The notes under the pieces were generated by a model. The model made no database searches and was not told the DNA's origin. It saw only the letters and a program-made list of their open reading frames with translations. From Gemmatimonadota bacterium (GTDB lineage Bacteria; Gemmatimonadota; Gemmatimonadetes; Longimicrobiales; Gaopeijiaceae): a stretch of 32,558 nt of DNA. Numbering within the stretch: the stretch's first letter is position 1; each line of letters opens with the position of its first letter. The translations under genes and the position numbers were made by a program. Shown here piece after piece: positions 7,296 through 15,105 of the stretch. The DNA is taken from assembly GCA_022340755.1 (NCBI GenBank), contig JAJDNI010000001.1, positions 1 through 32,558 of the forward strand, in the 5' to 3' direction.

Positions 7296-8218
7296 CAGTG
7301 CCCCCCCGCGTAGGTCAACAGGTTGTGGGGCGTGAGCACGAGCCCCAGGAGCATCTTGGCCGTCACGGCCAGGACGATGACGGCCATGAGGATCTTCAGC
7401 TGGTCCGCTTTGAGCCTCTTGCTCGCCTGAGCGCCGATCTGCGCACCCACGACGGACCCCAGGAGGAGGAAGAGCGCGAGGACGAAGTCCACCGTGCCGT
7501 TCAAGGTCGCCTGCAGGACCGTGACGTTCACGCAGGTGAACAGGATCTGGAACAGGCTCGTCCCCACCACCACGTGCATGGGCATGCGCAGCAGATAGAC
7601 CATCACGGGCACCATGATGAAACCACCGCCCACGCCCATGATCGCTGCCAGAGCGCCCACCAGAAAGCCCAAGGCCAGCGGCATGAGCAGCGACAGCTCC
7701 ACCCGGGACCTCGGGAAGTCGATCTTCCACGGAAGGCGTCCCACCAGGCGCGCGTAGAGGGACGGGCGCGGCTCCTCCCGTCGCACCCGGCGATCTACGC
7801 GCATGCTGCGGAGGCTCTCGACGAACATGTATGAGCCGATGCCCCCCAGCATCACCACGTAGGTCACCGTGATGACGAAGTCCGCGTTCCCGAGCGCCCT
7901 GAGTATCTTGATGAAGTACACGCCCACCGACCCCCCGACGAGGCCGCCGAGCAGGAGCAGGGTGCCCATCCTGAAGTCCACCGACCCCGCCCGCGCGTGG
8001 GCGTACGTACCGGAGGACGAAGCCGCGACGATCTGGTTGGAGTCCGACGCCGCGGCCACGGTGGGCGGAATGCCGATCATGATGAGGAGCGGGGTCATCA
8101 GGAACCCACCCCCCACGCCGAAGAGGCCGGACAGGAATCCCACCACACCCCCGAGCGCGAGTAGGACCCACATGCTCACAGAGCTTCCCGCCACGGGGAG
8201 ATAGATGGAGAAATCCAT
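7295..8218 (-). CDS. TauE/SafE-family sulfite/organosulfonate exporter (copy 1)
   Basis: The protein has 307 residues with about eight hydrophobic helices in two related halves, each marked by a glycine motif: GLFGVGGGFLMTPLL near residue 35 and IMGVGGGFIMVPVMV near residue 200. These are the signature repeats of TauE/SafE (formerly DUF81) permeases, proposed to move sulfite, sulfoacetate or other sulfur anions out across the inner membrane. The two halves are separated by a charged loop of about 50 residues. It overlaps the downstream TIGR02186 gene by one base and starts 11 bases after the histidine kinase. Substrate is inferred from Dsr context only. Confidence 0.88.
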   Translation of the reverse strand: MDFSIYLPVAGSSVSMWVLLALGGVVGFLSGLFGVGGGFLMTPLLIMIGIPPTVAAASDSNQIVAASSSGTYAHARAGSVDFRMGTLLLLGGLVGGSVGVYFIKILRALGNADFVITVTYVVMLGGIGSYMFVESLRSMRVDRRVRREEPRPSLYARLVGRLPWKIDFPRSRVELSLLMPLALGFLVGALAAIMGVGGGFIMVPVMVYLLRMPMHVVVGTSLFQILFTCVNVTVLQATLNGTVDFVLALFLLLGSVVGAQIGAQASKRLKADQLKILMAVIVLAVTAKMLLGLVLTPHNLLTYAGGH

Positions 8219-8229
8219 ACCGGTCTCTT

Positions 8230-9741
8230 CTAGCGAACCTCCGTCGTGGGCAGGTAGACGGAGAAAGTGGTTCCATGTCCGGGCTCGCTCTCGACGACGA
8301 TCCGCCCCCCGTGCTTCTCGATGATGCCGTGGCTCACCGAGAGCCCCAGGCCGGTTCCTTCGCCAAGCTGCTTCGTCGTGAAGAACGGGTCGAAGATCTC
8401 GTCGAGGTGCTCGGCTTGAATCCCGACGCCGGTGTCGGTGACGTCCACGCGCACGAAGCCTTCACTGTCCAGCCGAGCGCGCACCCCGAGGTCGCCGCCT
8501 TCGGGCATGGCCTGGATGGCGTTGAGAAACAGGTTGAGGAAGACCTGCTGGAGGTCATGGGGGTTGCCCCGGATACGGGGAAGCTCACCGTCCAGGTCCC
8601 ACTTCCACACCACTCCGGCCAGTAGTGCCTCGTTGCCCGCCAACCGCCCCGCGGACGCGGCTACCTCCGCAACATCGAGCGCCGTGAAGGCCGAGCGGTC
8701 CTTACGGGTGAAGTCCAGCAGGTTCTTCACCGTGCTGCCCGCCCGCTCGACCTGCGTGTAGATCTGGTCCAGCATCCGCCGCCGCTCCTCGTCGGTGTAC
8801 GACTCGAAGTCCTCCAGGAGGGCTTCCGTCGTCAGTCCGATGTTGTTGAGCGGGTTGTTCAGCTCGTGGGCGATGCCCGAGGTGAGGGTTCCCACCGCGG
8901 CCATCTTCCCGGACTGCACGAGCTGCTCCTGTCGCGTGAGGATCTCACCGAGCATCCGGTTGAACGCGAAGGCGAGGCGGCTGAACTCGTCCCGGTAGCG
9001 CCGGGCCGGGCGGATGGGCTCGTAGTTTCCCGCCCCGATGCGCGTCACGTAGTCCATGAAACGGTCCAGGGGCCGGAGCACGGCGCGCACGACGAACCCG
9101 CCGAAGAGCACCACCACCAGGAGCATGAGAGCCAGGAAGGCCACCGCACCGACCATCGACGTGTGGAGCATGGCGCTCACGGCGACACGCTCCCGGTCGA
9201 TCATCTCCTGGGCTTCGGTGATGATCTGCGCCCCTTCCGTGCGGAGGTTGACCTCCAGCTCCCGCTTCCGCGCAGTGTCATCGTTGGCGTCTGCGGTCGC
9301 GAGGCTCTCCAGCAGAGACACGTAGCGACCGAGGCTCGCCTCCATGGCCGAGAACCCCTGGACCCCTTCCACGGAGCGCATCTGATCCGCACTGCGCTCC
9401 AGGCGCGTCCTCGCCAGCTTCGCGCTCGCCAGGGCTTCCGGGAGTCCGGTGCCGTACAGGAAGTAGTTCTTCTCGTTGCGCCGCGCTTCCTCGACGTCGA
9501 AGGAATACGCCCCGGCAGTCTCCAGGAAACCGATCTTCTCCTCGAACGCGGACAGGAAGAACACCGCGGCCACCGTGCTCCCGGAGCACAGGACGAAGAT
9601 CACCACGAAGACCACGATGATCCGGGTGCGGATGCTCAGCTCCGGTCGTTCCAGGAGCGCCTGCTGGGCCCGGACGGACTGATCCGTGCCGGCGTGCGAT
9701 TCCTCCCGCGCCTCTTCGGTGGTGTCGGCGTTCGTCCTCAT
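8230..9741 (-). CDS. Membrane sensor histidine kinase (copy 1)
   Basis: The protein has 503 residues. A cytoplasmic tail of about 40 residues precedes membrane helix 1 (about 41-64). The periplasmic helical sensor spans about 65-192, and helix 2 spans about 194-218. A HAMP linker (about 219-272) leads to a HisKA domain with phospho-acceptor His292 in AHELNNPLNN. The ATPase domain has an N-box (NLFLNAIQAMPEGG), G1 (DTGVGI) and G2 (GTGLGLSVS). The sensor contains EEARRNEKNYFLYGT, closely matching the second kinase at 20115, and both start with the same ALLERP-x-LSIRTR segment, so they are paralogues. It lies 40 bases after dsrK and before TauE, and probably signals to receivers B and A. Confidence 0.92.
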   Translation of the reverse strand: MRTNADTTEEAREESHAGTDQSVRAQQALLERPELSIRTRIIVVFVVIFVLCSGSTVAAVFFLSAFEEKIGFLETAGAYSFDVEEARRNEKNYFLYGTGLPEALASAKLARTRLERSADQMRSVEGVQGFSAMEASLGRYVSLLESLATADANDDTARKRELEVNLRTEGAQIITEAQEMIDRERVAVSAMLHTSMVGAVAFLALMLLVVVLFGGFVVRAVLRPLDRFMDYVTRIGAGNYEPIRPARRYRDEFSRLAFAFNRMLGEILTRQEQLVQSGKMAAVGTLTSGIAHELNNPLNNIGLTTEALLEDFESYTDEERRRMLDQIYTQVERAGSTVKNLLDFTRKDRSAFTALDVAEVAASAGRLAGNEALLAGVVWKWDLDGELPRIRGNPHDLQQVFLNLFLNAIQAMPEGGDLGVRARLDSEGFVRVDVTDTGVGIQAEHLDEIFDPFFTTKQLGEGTGLGLSVSHGIIEKHGGRIVVESEPGHGTTFSVYLPTTEVR

Positions 9742-9781
9742 GGCGGCGCCAATGACCCGGCGACCTCCGCCCGGAACGTCC

Positions 9782-11392
9782 TCAGTGCATCTCCCACTTG
9801 ATGAAGGGCTCCTTCACGTCCACCATGGCGTTCACGATGAGCTCCACCAGCCCGCCGTACGTGATCCCGCTCTTCTCCAACGCTCCGTAGTACTGGAGCA
9901 TGTCCCGGATCTGGCCCTTGCAGTTGGAGCACGGCGCGCACACGTACTTCTGCACCTCGGGTCCGGGCTGGTCGGCGAACGCATCCAGGATTTGCTTGAA
10001 CTTCATGCGGCCGGCGACACCCACCCGCCACTCGGTGAAGTTGTTCGGCGACATCACGGCGAAGCCGCTCCCTCCACCGCAGCAATAGTTGTCCACTCCG
10101 TGGGGGGTCATCTCCCGGAACTGGGGACACAGGTACCGCAGAATGCGGCGCTGTGGCTCCACGATCCCGAGGTTGCGGACGATGTTGCAGGGGTCGTGGA
10201 GCGTGACCGGGAAATCGTTCTTCGAAGGGTCGAACTCGATCTTGCCGCTGAAGACGATCTCCTCCAGCAGCGGCAGGCAGCTCTCCCGCTGCACCCCCCT
10301 CAGCTCGCCCGTGAGGACGCGGTCGGCCACGGTCATTATCGCCTTGTGCTGGTGGCCGCACTCGCCCATGACGATGCGTTTGACCTTCAGGTCCTTCGCC
10401 GCGGTCACGTGCTTGATGGCGATGCGCGCGAGCTGCACGTCGTCGTAGAACAGCCCGTAGTTCACGCCGTCGTACTCGATGCCCTCGGACGCCAACGTCC
10501 AGTCGATCCCCGCCGCGTTCAGGACGATGGCGAAGGCACCGGGGTTCTCCGGCCAGGCCATGATCTCGCCGGCGTTGTGGATGAGCAGGACGTCCGCGCC
10601 CTCCTTGTCCCACGGGGTCGTGACCTCGATGCCCGTCTCCTCCGTCATGTCCTCGTCGATGAACTCGACGTTGTCCTTCACGAGGACCTGGTTCATGCCG
10701 GTGGAGGAGCCCACCTGCAGCTGGAGCACGGTGCCATTCTCGTGGAGCTCCCGAGGCGCCCAGCCCAGCTCCTGACTGAAGAGCTTGCGCAGCTCGTGGG
10801 CGATGAGCCCGTTGTCGATTCCGATGGGGCATACCTGGGCGCAGCGTCGGCACAGGTTGCAGCGGTAGGCCAGCTCGTAGAGGCGCGATATCGTGGTCCA
10901 GTTGAGGTCGACGTCCGCGCCCGTGAGCGGTGCCATGAGCTTGCCGCCCTTCTTCACGTACTTGTTCACCAGCCGGCGCCAAACCTCGGATCGGTACGTC
11001 GGCCTGTAGATCTCCTCGCCGCTCGCCTTGAACACGTGGCACGCGTCGCTGCACGTCTGGCAACCGACGCAGTACTCCAGGGCCAGGGTCAACGGCTGCA
11101 GGAAGGTCCAGTTGTTCTCCTTGGTGAAGAGCTTGCGCAAGCCTTCCGCGAACTGGTCCACCAGCTCCTGCTCGTGCTCGGGGCTCTCCGGATGGGGGAG
11201 GCTCAGAGCCACTACGCCGTCCAGATTGCACATCATGCGCTCAGCGGCTTCGGGCTTGAGCTCCTTGAAGACTGGATACTCGTCCGTGGAGTCGTAGGGA
11301 GGAGGCAAGGGTATCAGCTTCTCGGCGTCGAGGCTGGTGAGGCGCTGGCCCTCACGGAGGCCGATGTCTTTGATTCGCAACGGGCCGCTCAT
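9782..11392 (-). CDS. dsrK: DsrK-like heterodisulfide-reductase-type iron-sulfur subunit
   Basis: The protein has 536 residues, with a perfect AGGAGGT 7 bases before the ATG. Two [4Fe-4S] motifs are visible: Cys108/111/114/118 (CVGCQTCSDAC) and Cys178/181/184/188 (CNLCRRCAQVCP). The C-terminal half carries the HdrB/HdrD-type catalytic cluster cysteines: HDPC at Cys402, Cys437-Cys438 in CCGGGSG, and Cys485-x-x-Cys488. In the DsrMK(JOP) complex this cytoplasmic subunit is thought to take electrons from menaquinol through DsrM and reduce the DsrC trisulfide. Its ATG overlaps the dsrM stop by four bases. TmcB/HmcF-type homologues are similar, but no cytochrome genes adjoin, and DsrN and DsrL-like genes nearby favour DsrK. 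Confidence 0.87.
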   Translation of the reverse strand: MSGPLRIKDIGLREGQRLTSLDAEKLIPLPPPYDSTDEYPVFKELKPEAAERMMCNLDGVVALSLPHPESPEHEQELVDQFAEGLRKLFTKENNWTFLQPLTLALEYCVGCQTCSDACHVFKASGEEIYRPTYRSEVWRRLVNKYVKKGGKLMAPLTGADVDLNWTTISRLYELAYRCNLCRRCAQVCPIGIDNGLIAHELRKLFSQELGWAPRELHENGTVLQLQVGSSTGMNQVLVKDNVEFIDEDMTEETGIEVTTPWDKEGADVLLIHNAGEIMAWPENPGAFAIVLNAAGIDWTLASEGIEYDGVNYGLFYDDVQLARIAIKHVTAAKDLKVKRIVMGECGHQHKAIMTVADRVLTGELRGVQRESCLPLLEEIVFSGKIEFDPSKNDFPVTLHDPCNIVRNLGIVEPQRRILRYLCPQFREMTPHGVDNYCCGGGSGFAVMSPNNFTEWRVGVAGRMKFKQILDAFADQPGPEVQKYVCAPCSNCKGQIRDMLQYYGALEKSGITYGGLVELIVNAMVDVKEPFIKWEMH

Positions 11393-12303
11393 CGGGGCAC
11401 CTCCTGCGTCGCGATGTCCACCCAGTTCTTGCCACCGTCGGCTCCGACGTGGGGGGCCGCCCAGGTCACCGGCTGATCCAGCAGCTGCTGAACCTCACGC
11501 TCCATCGAGCCGCCCTGCTTCATCGGTTCGTCGTCCCACCTGACCTCGTGGTACGTGAAGTACTTCGCCACGAAGTGCATCATCTGGCTGAAGGGGAGGT
11601 ACGCCAGAAAGACGAGGGTGAGGGCCGCGTGCCAGGCCAGAATCCCCGGCATGGCCGGCATTGGGCCCGCAGTGAGCAGGGCCTTTCCGAACGTGAGCGC
11701 GTGTCCGACCACTCCGGTCACCGTGGAGACCGCCACGGCCCCGGTGACGAATACCGCGAGCAGCAATGCGAGGTTGAACATGGCGACCGGCGTGCTCACC
11801 ACCCGGAGCTTGGGGTCTGCGATGCGGCTCACGAGGAGGCCCAGCGCACCCAGGGCTCCCAGGACGTATCCCGCTCCCGCCACCACCGGAAGCCAGACCC
11901 TCAGGATTCCCCACTCCGGCCCGGTCAGCCCCACCGCTGCCGCTCCACTTCCGAGGACGAAGACGGCGGCCGCCAGCACCAGGAGGTACAGCCCCACGTG
12001 GAAAGGATACGAGAACCACCAGAGACGCCGGTTGTGCTCCCAGAGCGCCTTCAGGAAGAGGATCTCCTTGAGCATGTAGACGAGCTCGGAGACAAGGGAT
12101 TCCTCACGGGGCTTCTTCCACCACTCGTACTCCTCCAGGTAGGAGCCCCCATAGCGCCCGCGGGTCTTCTCCTTGGGTATCGGAGACAGCTCCCAGCGGA
12201 GGTGGACCGGAAGACGCGCGATTCTCACAGATCGCACAACAAACGCCGCCACAAAGACGGCGAGCAAGCCGTAGCAGACGGCCAGAAGGATGGGCCCGGA
12301 CAT
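11389..12303 (-). CDS. dsrM: DsrM-like membrane cytochrome b subunit (NarI-type)
   Basis: The protein has 304 residues from the ATG at 12303. The frame is open up to 12534 but that part crosses the rex promoter region and is not protein-like. Five membrane helices are seen at about 1-24, 98-120, 136-158, 174-198 and 219-245. Histidines at the membrane faces, His102, His201, His225 and His243, are candidate haem b ligands, as in nitrate-reductase gamma/DsrM proteins. The stretch 85-102 is rich in aromatic and basic residues. It would oxidise menaquinol and pass electrons to DsrK, which overlaps it by four bases. It is the first gene of a roughly 9.2-kb minus-strand operon. No dsrJ, dsrO or dsrP is present nearby. 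The ATG is preceded by GAGGA. Confidence 0.82.
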   Translation of the reverse strand: MSGPILLAVCYGLLAVFVAAFVVRSVRIARLPVHLRWELSPIPKEKTRGRYGGSYLEEYEWWKKPREESLVSELVYMLKEILFLKALWEHNRRLWWFSYPFHVGLYLLVLAAAVFVLGSGAAAVGLTGPEWGILRVWLPVVAGAGYVLGALGALGLLVSRIADPKLRVVSTPVAMFNLALLLAVFVTGAVAVSTVTGVVGHALTFGKALLTAGPMPAMPGILAWHAALTLVFLAYLPFSQMMHFVAKYFTYHEVRWDDEPMKQGGSMEREVQQLLDQPVTWAAPHVGADGGKNWVDIATQEVPR

Positions 12304-12397
12304 GTTTGGCAGTCCTCGTCGGGGATGTGCCCGTCGGCATCCCTCGCGCCCCGAACAGTCGCCGGCGTCGAGGATCCCGGTGGGACACGAGGCCGTT

Positions 12398-12415
12398 TCG
12401 TGGAAAATATCACGA
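12398..12415. promoter_or_regulatory. Candidate Rex operator over the dsrM promoter
   Basis: The 18-mer TCGTGGAAAATATCACGA has perfect five-base arms (TCGTG/CACGA) around an AT-rich N8 centre, the Rex operator layout. On the minus strand it contains TGATATTTT, a good extended -10 (TG-n-TATTTT) for dsrM, so a bound repressor would block the promoter. It is 95 bases from the dsrM start and about 106 bases from the rex start, so Rex could control both. Confidence 0.55.
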
Positions 12416-12430
12416 TTTTGCGCCATCGGC

Positions 12431-12469
12431 GGAAGGGCTGTGAAAAAACCCTCTGCCACAAGCCCTTCC
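12431..12469 (+). promoter_or_regulatory. Strong inverted repeat in the rex leader
   Basis: The left arm GGAAGGGCTGTG (12431-12442) pairs with the right arm CACAAGCCCTTCC (12457-12469) as eight plus four base pairs with one bulged A, around a 14-base loop. The inner TGTG...CACA ends also look like Rex half-sites with non-standard spacing. No T-run follows, so it is not a classic intrinsic terminator. It may be an extra operator, or an RNA hairpin in the rex leader or upstream of dsrM. Confidence 0.5.
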
Positions 12470-12520
12470 GAGGGTTTATCTTCTCTCAGGGCGGGGACTC
12501 CCCCAACCGGAGGCGCTCCG

Positions 12521-13201
12521 GTGCCACGGCTCAAGCGCGTAGTTCTCGACCGGCTGATCCGGTACTACCGGTATCTCGCCGAGGTGGCGGGCGATCGCTC
12601 CCCGTCCACCATCACGAGCTCCCGGATCGGCGCGGCTCTCGATGTCGATCCAAGCCAGGTGCGCAAGGACTTCGGCGCCGTGGGATTGGTGGGGATGAGC
12701 CGCGTCGGATACGATGCATGCGAGGCATGCCGCGCCATCCGTACCGCCATGGGCTTCGACCGGCCCTACACCGGCATCCTCGTCGGCGCCGGCAAGCTCG
12801 GCGGGGCCATTCTCACGTCCCCGGAGCTGGACCGGTACGGCCTGCGCATCGTCGCAGCCTTCGACCGGGATCCCTTCAAGGTGGGGAGGCACATCGAGGG
12901 CCTCACGATCCTCCCTCTGAGGGGTCTGACGTCCTACGTCGTCGAGCACCAGATCCGGCTGGCGATCCTCACCATTCCTTCCGCCGCGGCACAGCCGCTT
13001 GCCGACCTACTGGTGTCGTGCGGCGTTGAGGCGATCTGGAACTTCACCCCTGCCCGCGTGGAGGTCCCCCGCGGCGTCCTCGTGCGGAACCAGCGCCTCA
13101 CCACCGGCCTCGGAGAGATCGCATACCACCTCCGGGCTCCTCGACGGGCCGTTCGCTCCAGGGATTACGCGACGGCCGTGGACAGCTCGGAGTCGAGCTA
13201 G
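12521..13201 (+). CDS. rex: Redox-sensing transcriptional repressor Rex
   Basis: The protein has 226 residues from GTG 12521, with GGAGG 7 bases upstream; the frame stays open further 5' but is not Rex-like there. The N-terminal winged helix (about 1-75) contains RLIRYYRYL and the hallmark SSRIGAALDVDPSQVRKDF. The Rossmann domain follows with VGAGKLGGAI and an acidic AFDRDP end of strand 2, which binds NADH. The C-terminal helix that swaps in the dimer is present. Rex represses when NADH is low relative to NAD+ and lets go as NADH rises. It is known to control sulfate-reduction genes in Desulfovibrio. It is divergent from dsrMK, and Rex-like dyads lie at 12398, 13450 and 341. Confidence 0.95.
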   Translation: MPRLKRVVLDRLIRYYRYLAEVAGDRSPSTITSSRIGAALDVDPSQVRKDFGAVGLVGMSRVGYDACEACRAIRTAMGFDRPYTGILVGAGKLGGAILTSPELDRYGLRIVAAFDRDPFKVGRHIEGLTILPLRGLTSYVVEHQIRLAILTIPSAAAQPLADLLVSCGVEAIWNFTPARVEVPRGVLVRNQRLTTGLGEIAYHLRAPRRAVRSRDYATAVDSSESS

Positions 13202-13322
13202 CCTACCGGCGGGCGTCGCCCGGACGGCGCCTGGCACCCCCGGTTTTCCGCGTTTATCGGAGCGCCTTTCGACGCTCGCCCACACCTCTGCAATCCGGCC
13301 TCCACTACGGCTGTAGGACTCC

Positions 13323-13351
13323 TTGACACCCCGGCCGCACACCCCTAGACT
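13323..13351 (+). promoter_or_regulatory. Candidate sigma-70 promoter of the kinase-like/TauE operon
   Basis: A perfect -35 TTGACA (13323-13328) is followed after 17 bases by TAGACT (13346-13351), a four-of-six -10. Transcription would start near 13358, exactly where a degenerate copy of the Rex-like dyad begins. The leader to the GTG at 13618 would be about 260 bases. Confidence 0.45.
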
Positions 13352-13449
13352 TTAATCGTGACAAAAATCTCGGATAATCTTCCGGCCCCACGGTGACACC
13401 TGCCGCGCGGCCGGCATCGTATCCGTGCGGCTCCGATTCGGGGATCCAT

Positions 13450-13467
13450 TTGTGATCAGCATCACGA
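13450..13467. promoter_or_regulatory. Candidate Rex operator upstream of kinase-like gene 3
   Basis: The 18-mer TTGTGATCAGCATCACGA has a TTGTG left arm identical to the Rex consensus and a CACGA right arm, with N8 spacing. It lies about 90 bases downstream of the predicted start of transcription, where it could act as a roadblock, or it may mark a second promoter. A CRP-family protein could also bind it. Confidence 0.45.
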
Positions 13468-13617
13468 AGTGGTCCACTCTTCGAGAGAGCTGGCACGAAG
13501 AGCCTGCCCTGGACCCCACGCCACCTGCTCAACTCCGGCCTTCCCCGGAGACGGTACCCCAGGCCTCAGCACGCTGAGCCGGGGCGCGTGGCGCGCGCGC
13601 CGGCGAAGGATCGACTC

Positions 13618-14283
13618 GTGGCGATCATCACCATCTCGCGAGGAACCATGAGCGGGGGCAGAGCCGTGGCCGAGTGTCTGGCCGATCGGCTCGGCCATCC
13701 CAGCCTTGCCCGTGAGATCCTGCGTGCCGCCGCCGCGAGGCTCGGTGCATCCGAGGAGGTCCTGCAGACCAAGTTCGAGACGACCCCCGGCCTGTGGGCC
13801 CGGCTCAGCAGGGAGCGCGAGAAGTACGTCATGGCGGTGCGCACGGCCCTCCTGGACGCGTGCCTGGAGGGATCTATCGTCTATCACGGGCTCGCCGGAC
13901 AGTTCTTGCTGCGGGGACTTCCGGGCGTCCTGCGCGTGCGCCTCATCGCCCCCCTGGAGATACGTGTCCGGGGACTCATGGACGCCCATCATCGCATGGG
14001 CCGCCGCGCGGCCGAGGACTTCATCCGGAATGTCGATCAGGACCGCAGGCGCTGGGTGAAGCTCACCTACGGGGAGGACGTCGAAGACCCGTCCCTGTAC
14101 GACCTCACCGTGAACCTGCGCACGCTCTCCCCAGAGTCGGCATGCGCCGCCATCGCGGAGGCTGCCGCACAGCCGACCTACATGGTCACCGACGAGGTCC
14201 GTGACGTGTGGACGGCCGAGGCGGAAGCCTGCCATCGCCGCCTCGACGAGGTGACGGCGGGGAGGGCGGATCGATGGCCGTGA
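13618..14283 (+). CDS. Cytidylate-kinase-like protein, short form without BON-like domain (paralogue 3)
   Basis: The protein has 221 residues from GTG 13618, chosen because AAGGA sits 7 bases upstream and because the sister proteins also begin only a few residues before the I-S-R-G motif; GTG 13588 is the longer alternative. The P-loop is SRGTMSGGRAVAE, without Walker lysine. VYHGLAGQFLLRGL, RVRLIAPLEIRVR, a V-D-Q-D-R-R-R-W helix and YDLTVNLRTL align with paralogues 2 and 4. Unlike the other four it stops after the kinase-like core and a basic tail. The last ten bases overlap the next gene, which is its closest relative in sequence, so the pair looks like a tandem duplication and may form a heterodimer. 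Confidence 0.78.
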   Translation: MAIITISRGTMSGGRAVAECLADRLGHPSLAREILRAAAARLGASEEVLQTKFETTPGLWARLSREREKYVMAVRTALLDACLEGSIVYHGLAGQFLLRGLPGVLRVRLIAPLEIRVRGLMDAHHRMGRRAAEDFIRNVDQDRRRWVKLTYGEDVEDPSLYDLTVNLRTLSPESACAAIAEAAAQPTYMVTDEVRDVWTAEAEACHRRLDEVTAGRADRWP

Positions 14284-15092
14284 TCTGCATCTGCAGGGGA
14301 TCCCGGAGTGGCGGCCAGGCTATGGCCGAACGCCTCGCTGCCACGCTCGGCTATCCCATCCTCGGCCGGGAGGTGATCCAACAGGCAGCGGAACAGCTCG
14401 GCGTCTCCGCTGCGACGCTGGAAGCGAAGATGAGCGACCGCCCGACGGTGTGGAGCCGCTTTTCGTCCATGCGCCGCGCCTACGTGGTCGCCGTCCAGGC
14501 GGCGCTGGCCGAGCAGGCGGCATCGGGGAACCTGGTCTACCACGGCCTGGCGGGCGGGCTTCTGCTGCGAGGCCTCCCCGCCCTGATGTGTGTCCGGCTC
14601 ATCGCCCCGCTGCAGAGCCGCACCAAGGTGGTGATGGACGAGTTCGGCATGGATGTAGCCGAGGCCGAGCGCTACATCCGCCACCTCGACGAATCCAGAG
14701 CCCGGTGGGTGAAGGTCATGTACGGGGAGGACATCATGGACCCCGCACTCTACGACCTCGTCCTCAATCTCGAGACGATGTCGGTGGAGGGTACGTGCGC
14801 CGTCGCGGCCCGAACCGCCGAGCAGCCCGAGTTCACGCTCACCGATGCGGTGCGGGATCGCCTCGACGACTTCCGGCTCTCCTCCCGGGTCCGCCTCGCC
14901 ATGGCGGGTGATCCCGACCTTCGCTCACTGGAGCTCGAGGCCGACGCCCACGGAGGCGTGGCCGTGATCACCGGGCACGTGCCGCTCCGCACCGGAGGCC
15001 GCACCGGGAACCGGATCCATCAGGTGGTCCGGAGCGTTCCCGGCGTGCACGAAGTCCGCATGAAGGTCGACTGGTTCGACCCGTATCCCTGA
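14274..15092 (+). CDS. Cytidylate-kinase-like protein with BON-like domain (paralogue 4)
   Basis: The protein has 272 residues from ATG 14274, with GGAGG 8 bases upstream and a ten-base overlap with paralogue 3 that implies coupled translation. The core starts MAVICICRGSRSGGQ and contains VYHGLAGGLLLRGL, CVRLIAPLQSRTK, a D-E-S-R-A-R-W helix and YDLVLNLETM. The first serine of the family I-S-R-G motif is cysteine here (ICRG). Residues of about 200-265 carry the BON-like unit, closing with VRSVPGVHEVR. It ends 13 bases before a TauE gene. Nucleotide-binding and sensory roles are inferred from fold only. Confidence 0.82.
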   Translation: MAVICICRGSRSGGQAMAERLAATLGYPILGREVIQQAAEQLGVSAATLEAKMSDRPTVWSRFSSMRRAYVVAVQAALAEQAASGNLVYHGLAGGLLLRGLPALMCVRLIAPLQSRTKVVMDEFGMDVAEAERYIRHLDESRARWVKVMYGEDIMDPALYDLVLNLETMSVEGTCAVAARTAEQPEFTLTDAVRDRLDDFRLSSRVRLAMAGDPDLRSLELEADAHGGVAVITGHVPLRTGGRTGNRIHQVVRSVPGVHEVRMKVDWFDPYP

Positions 15093-15105
15093 GCCCGCAC
15101 CCGTC

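Larger units (their letters stand above)
13202..13617 (+). other. Intergenic region between rex and kinase-like gene 3
   Basis: This stretch of 416 bases has no plausible protein. It starts GC-rich with a small CGGGC/GCCCG stem at 13210-13222 that has no T-run. It then holds an AT-richer core (about 13320-13470) with a sigma-70-like promoter (13323-13351), a degenerate dyad (TCGTGACAAAAATCTCGG, 13356-13373) at the expected transcription start, and a good dyad at 13450-13467. The final 150 bases are GC-rich leader. Confidence 0.5.

Noticed and set aside
9782-12303. Reading the dsrMK pair as TmcBC or HmcEF of a cytochrome-linked complex
   Set aside because: No multihaem cytochrome gene adjoins, while DsrN and DsrL-like genes and Rex are in the same window; kept only as an alternative.
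13210-13222. Intrinsic terminator after rex
   Set aside because: The CGGGC/GCCCG stem is only five base pairs with a three-base loop and has no following T-run.
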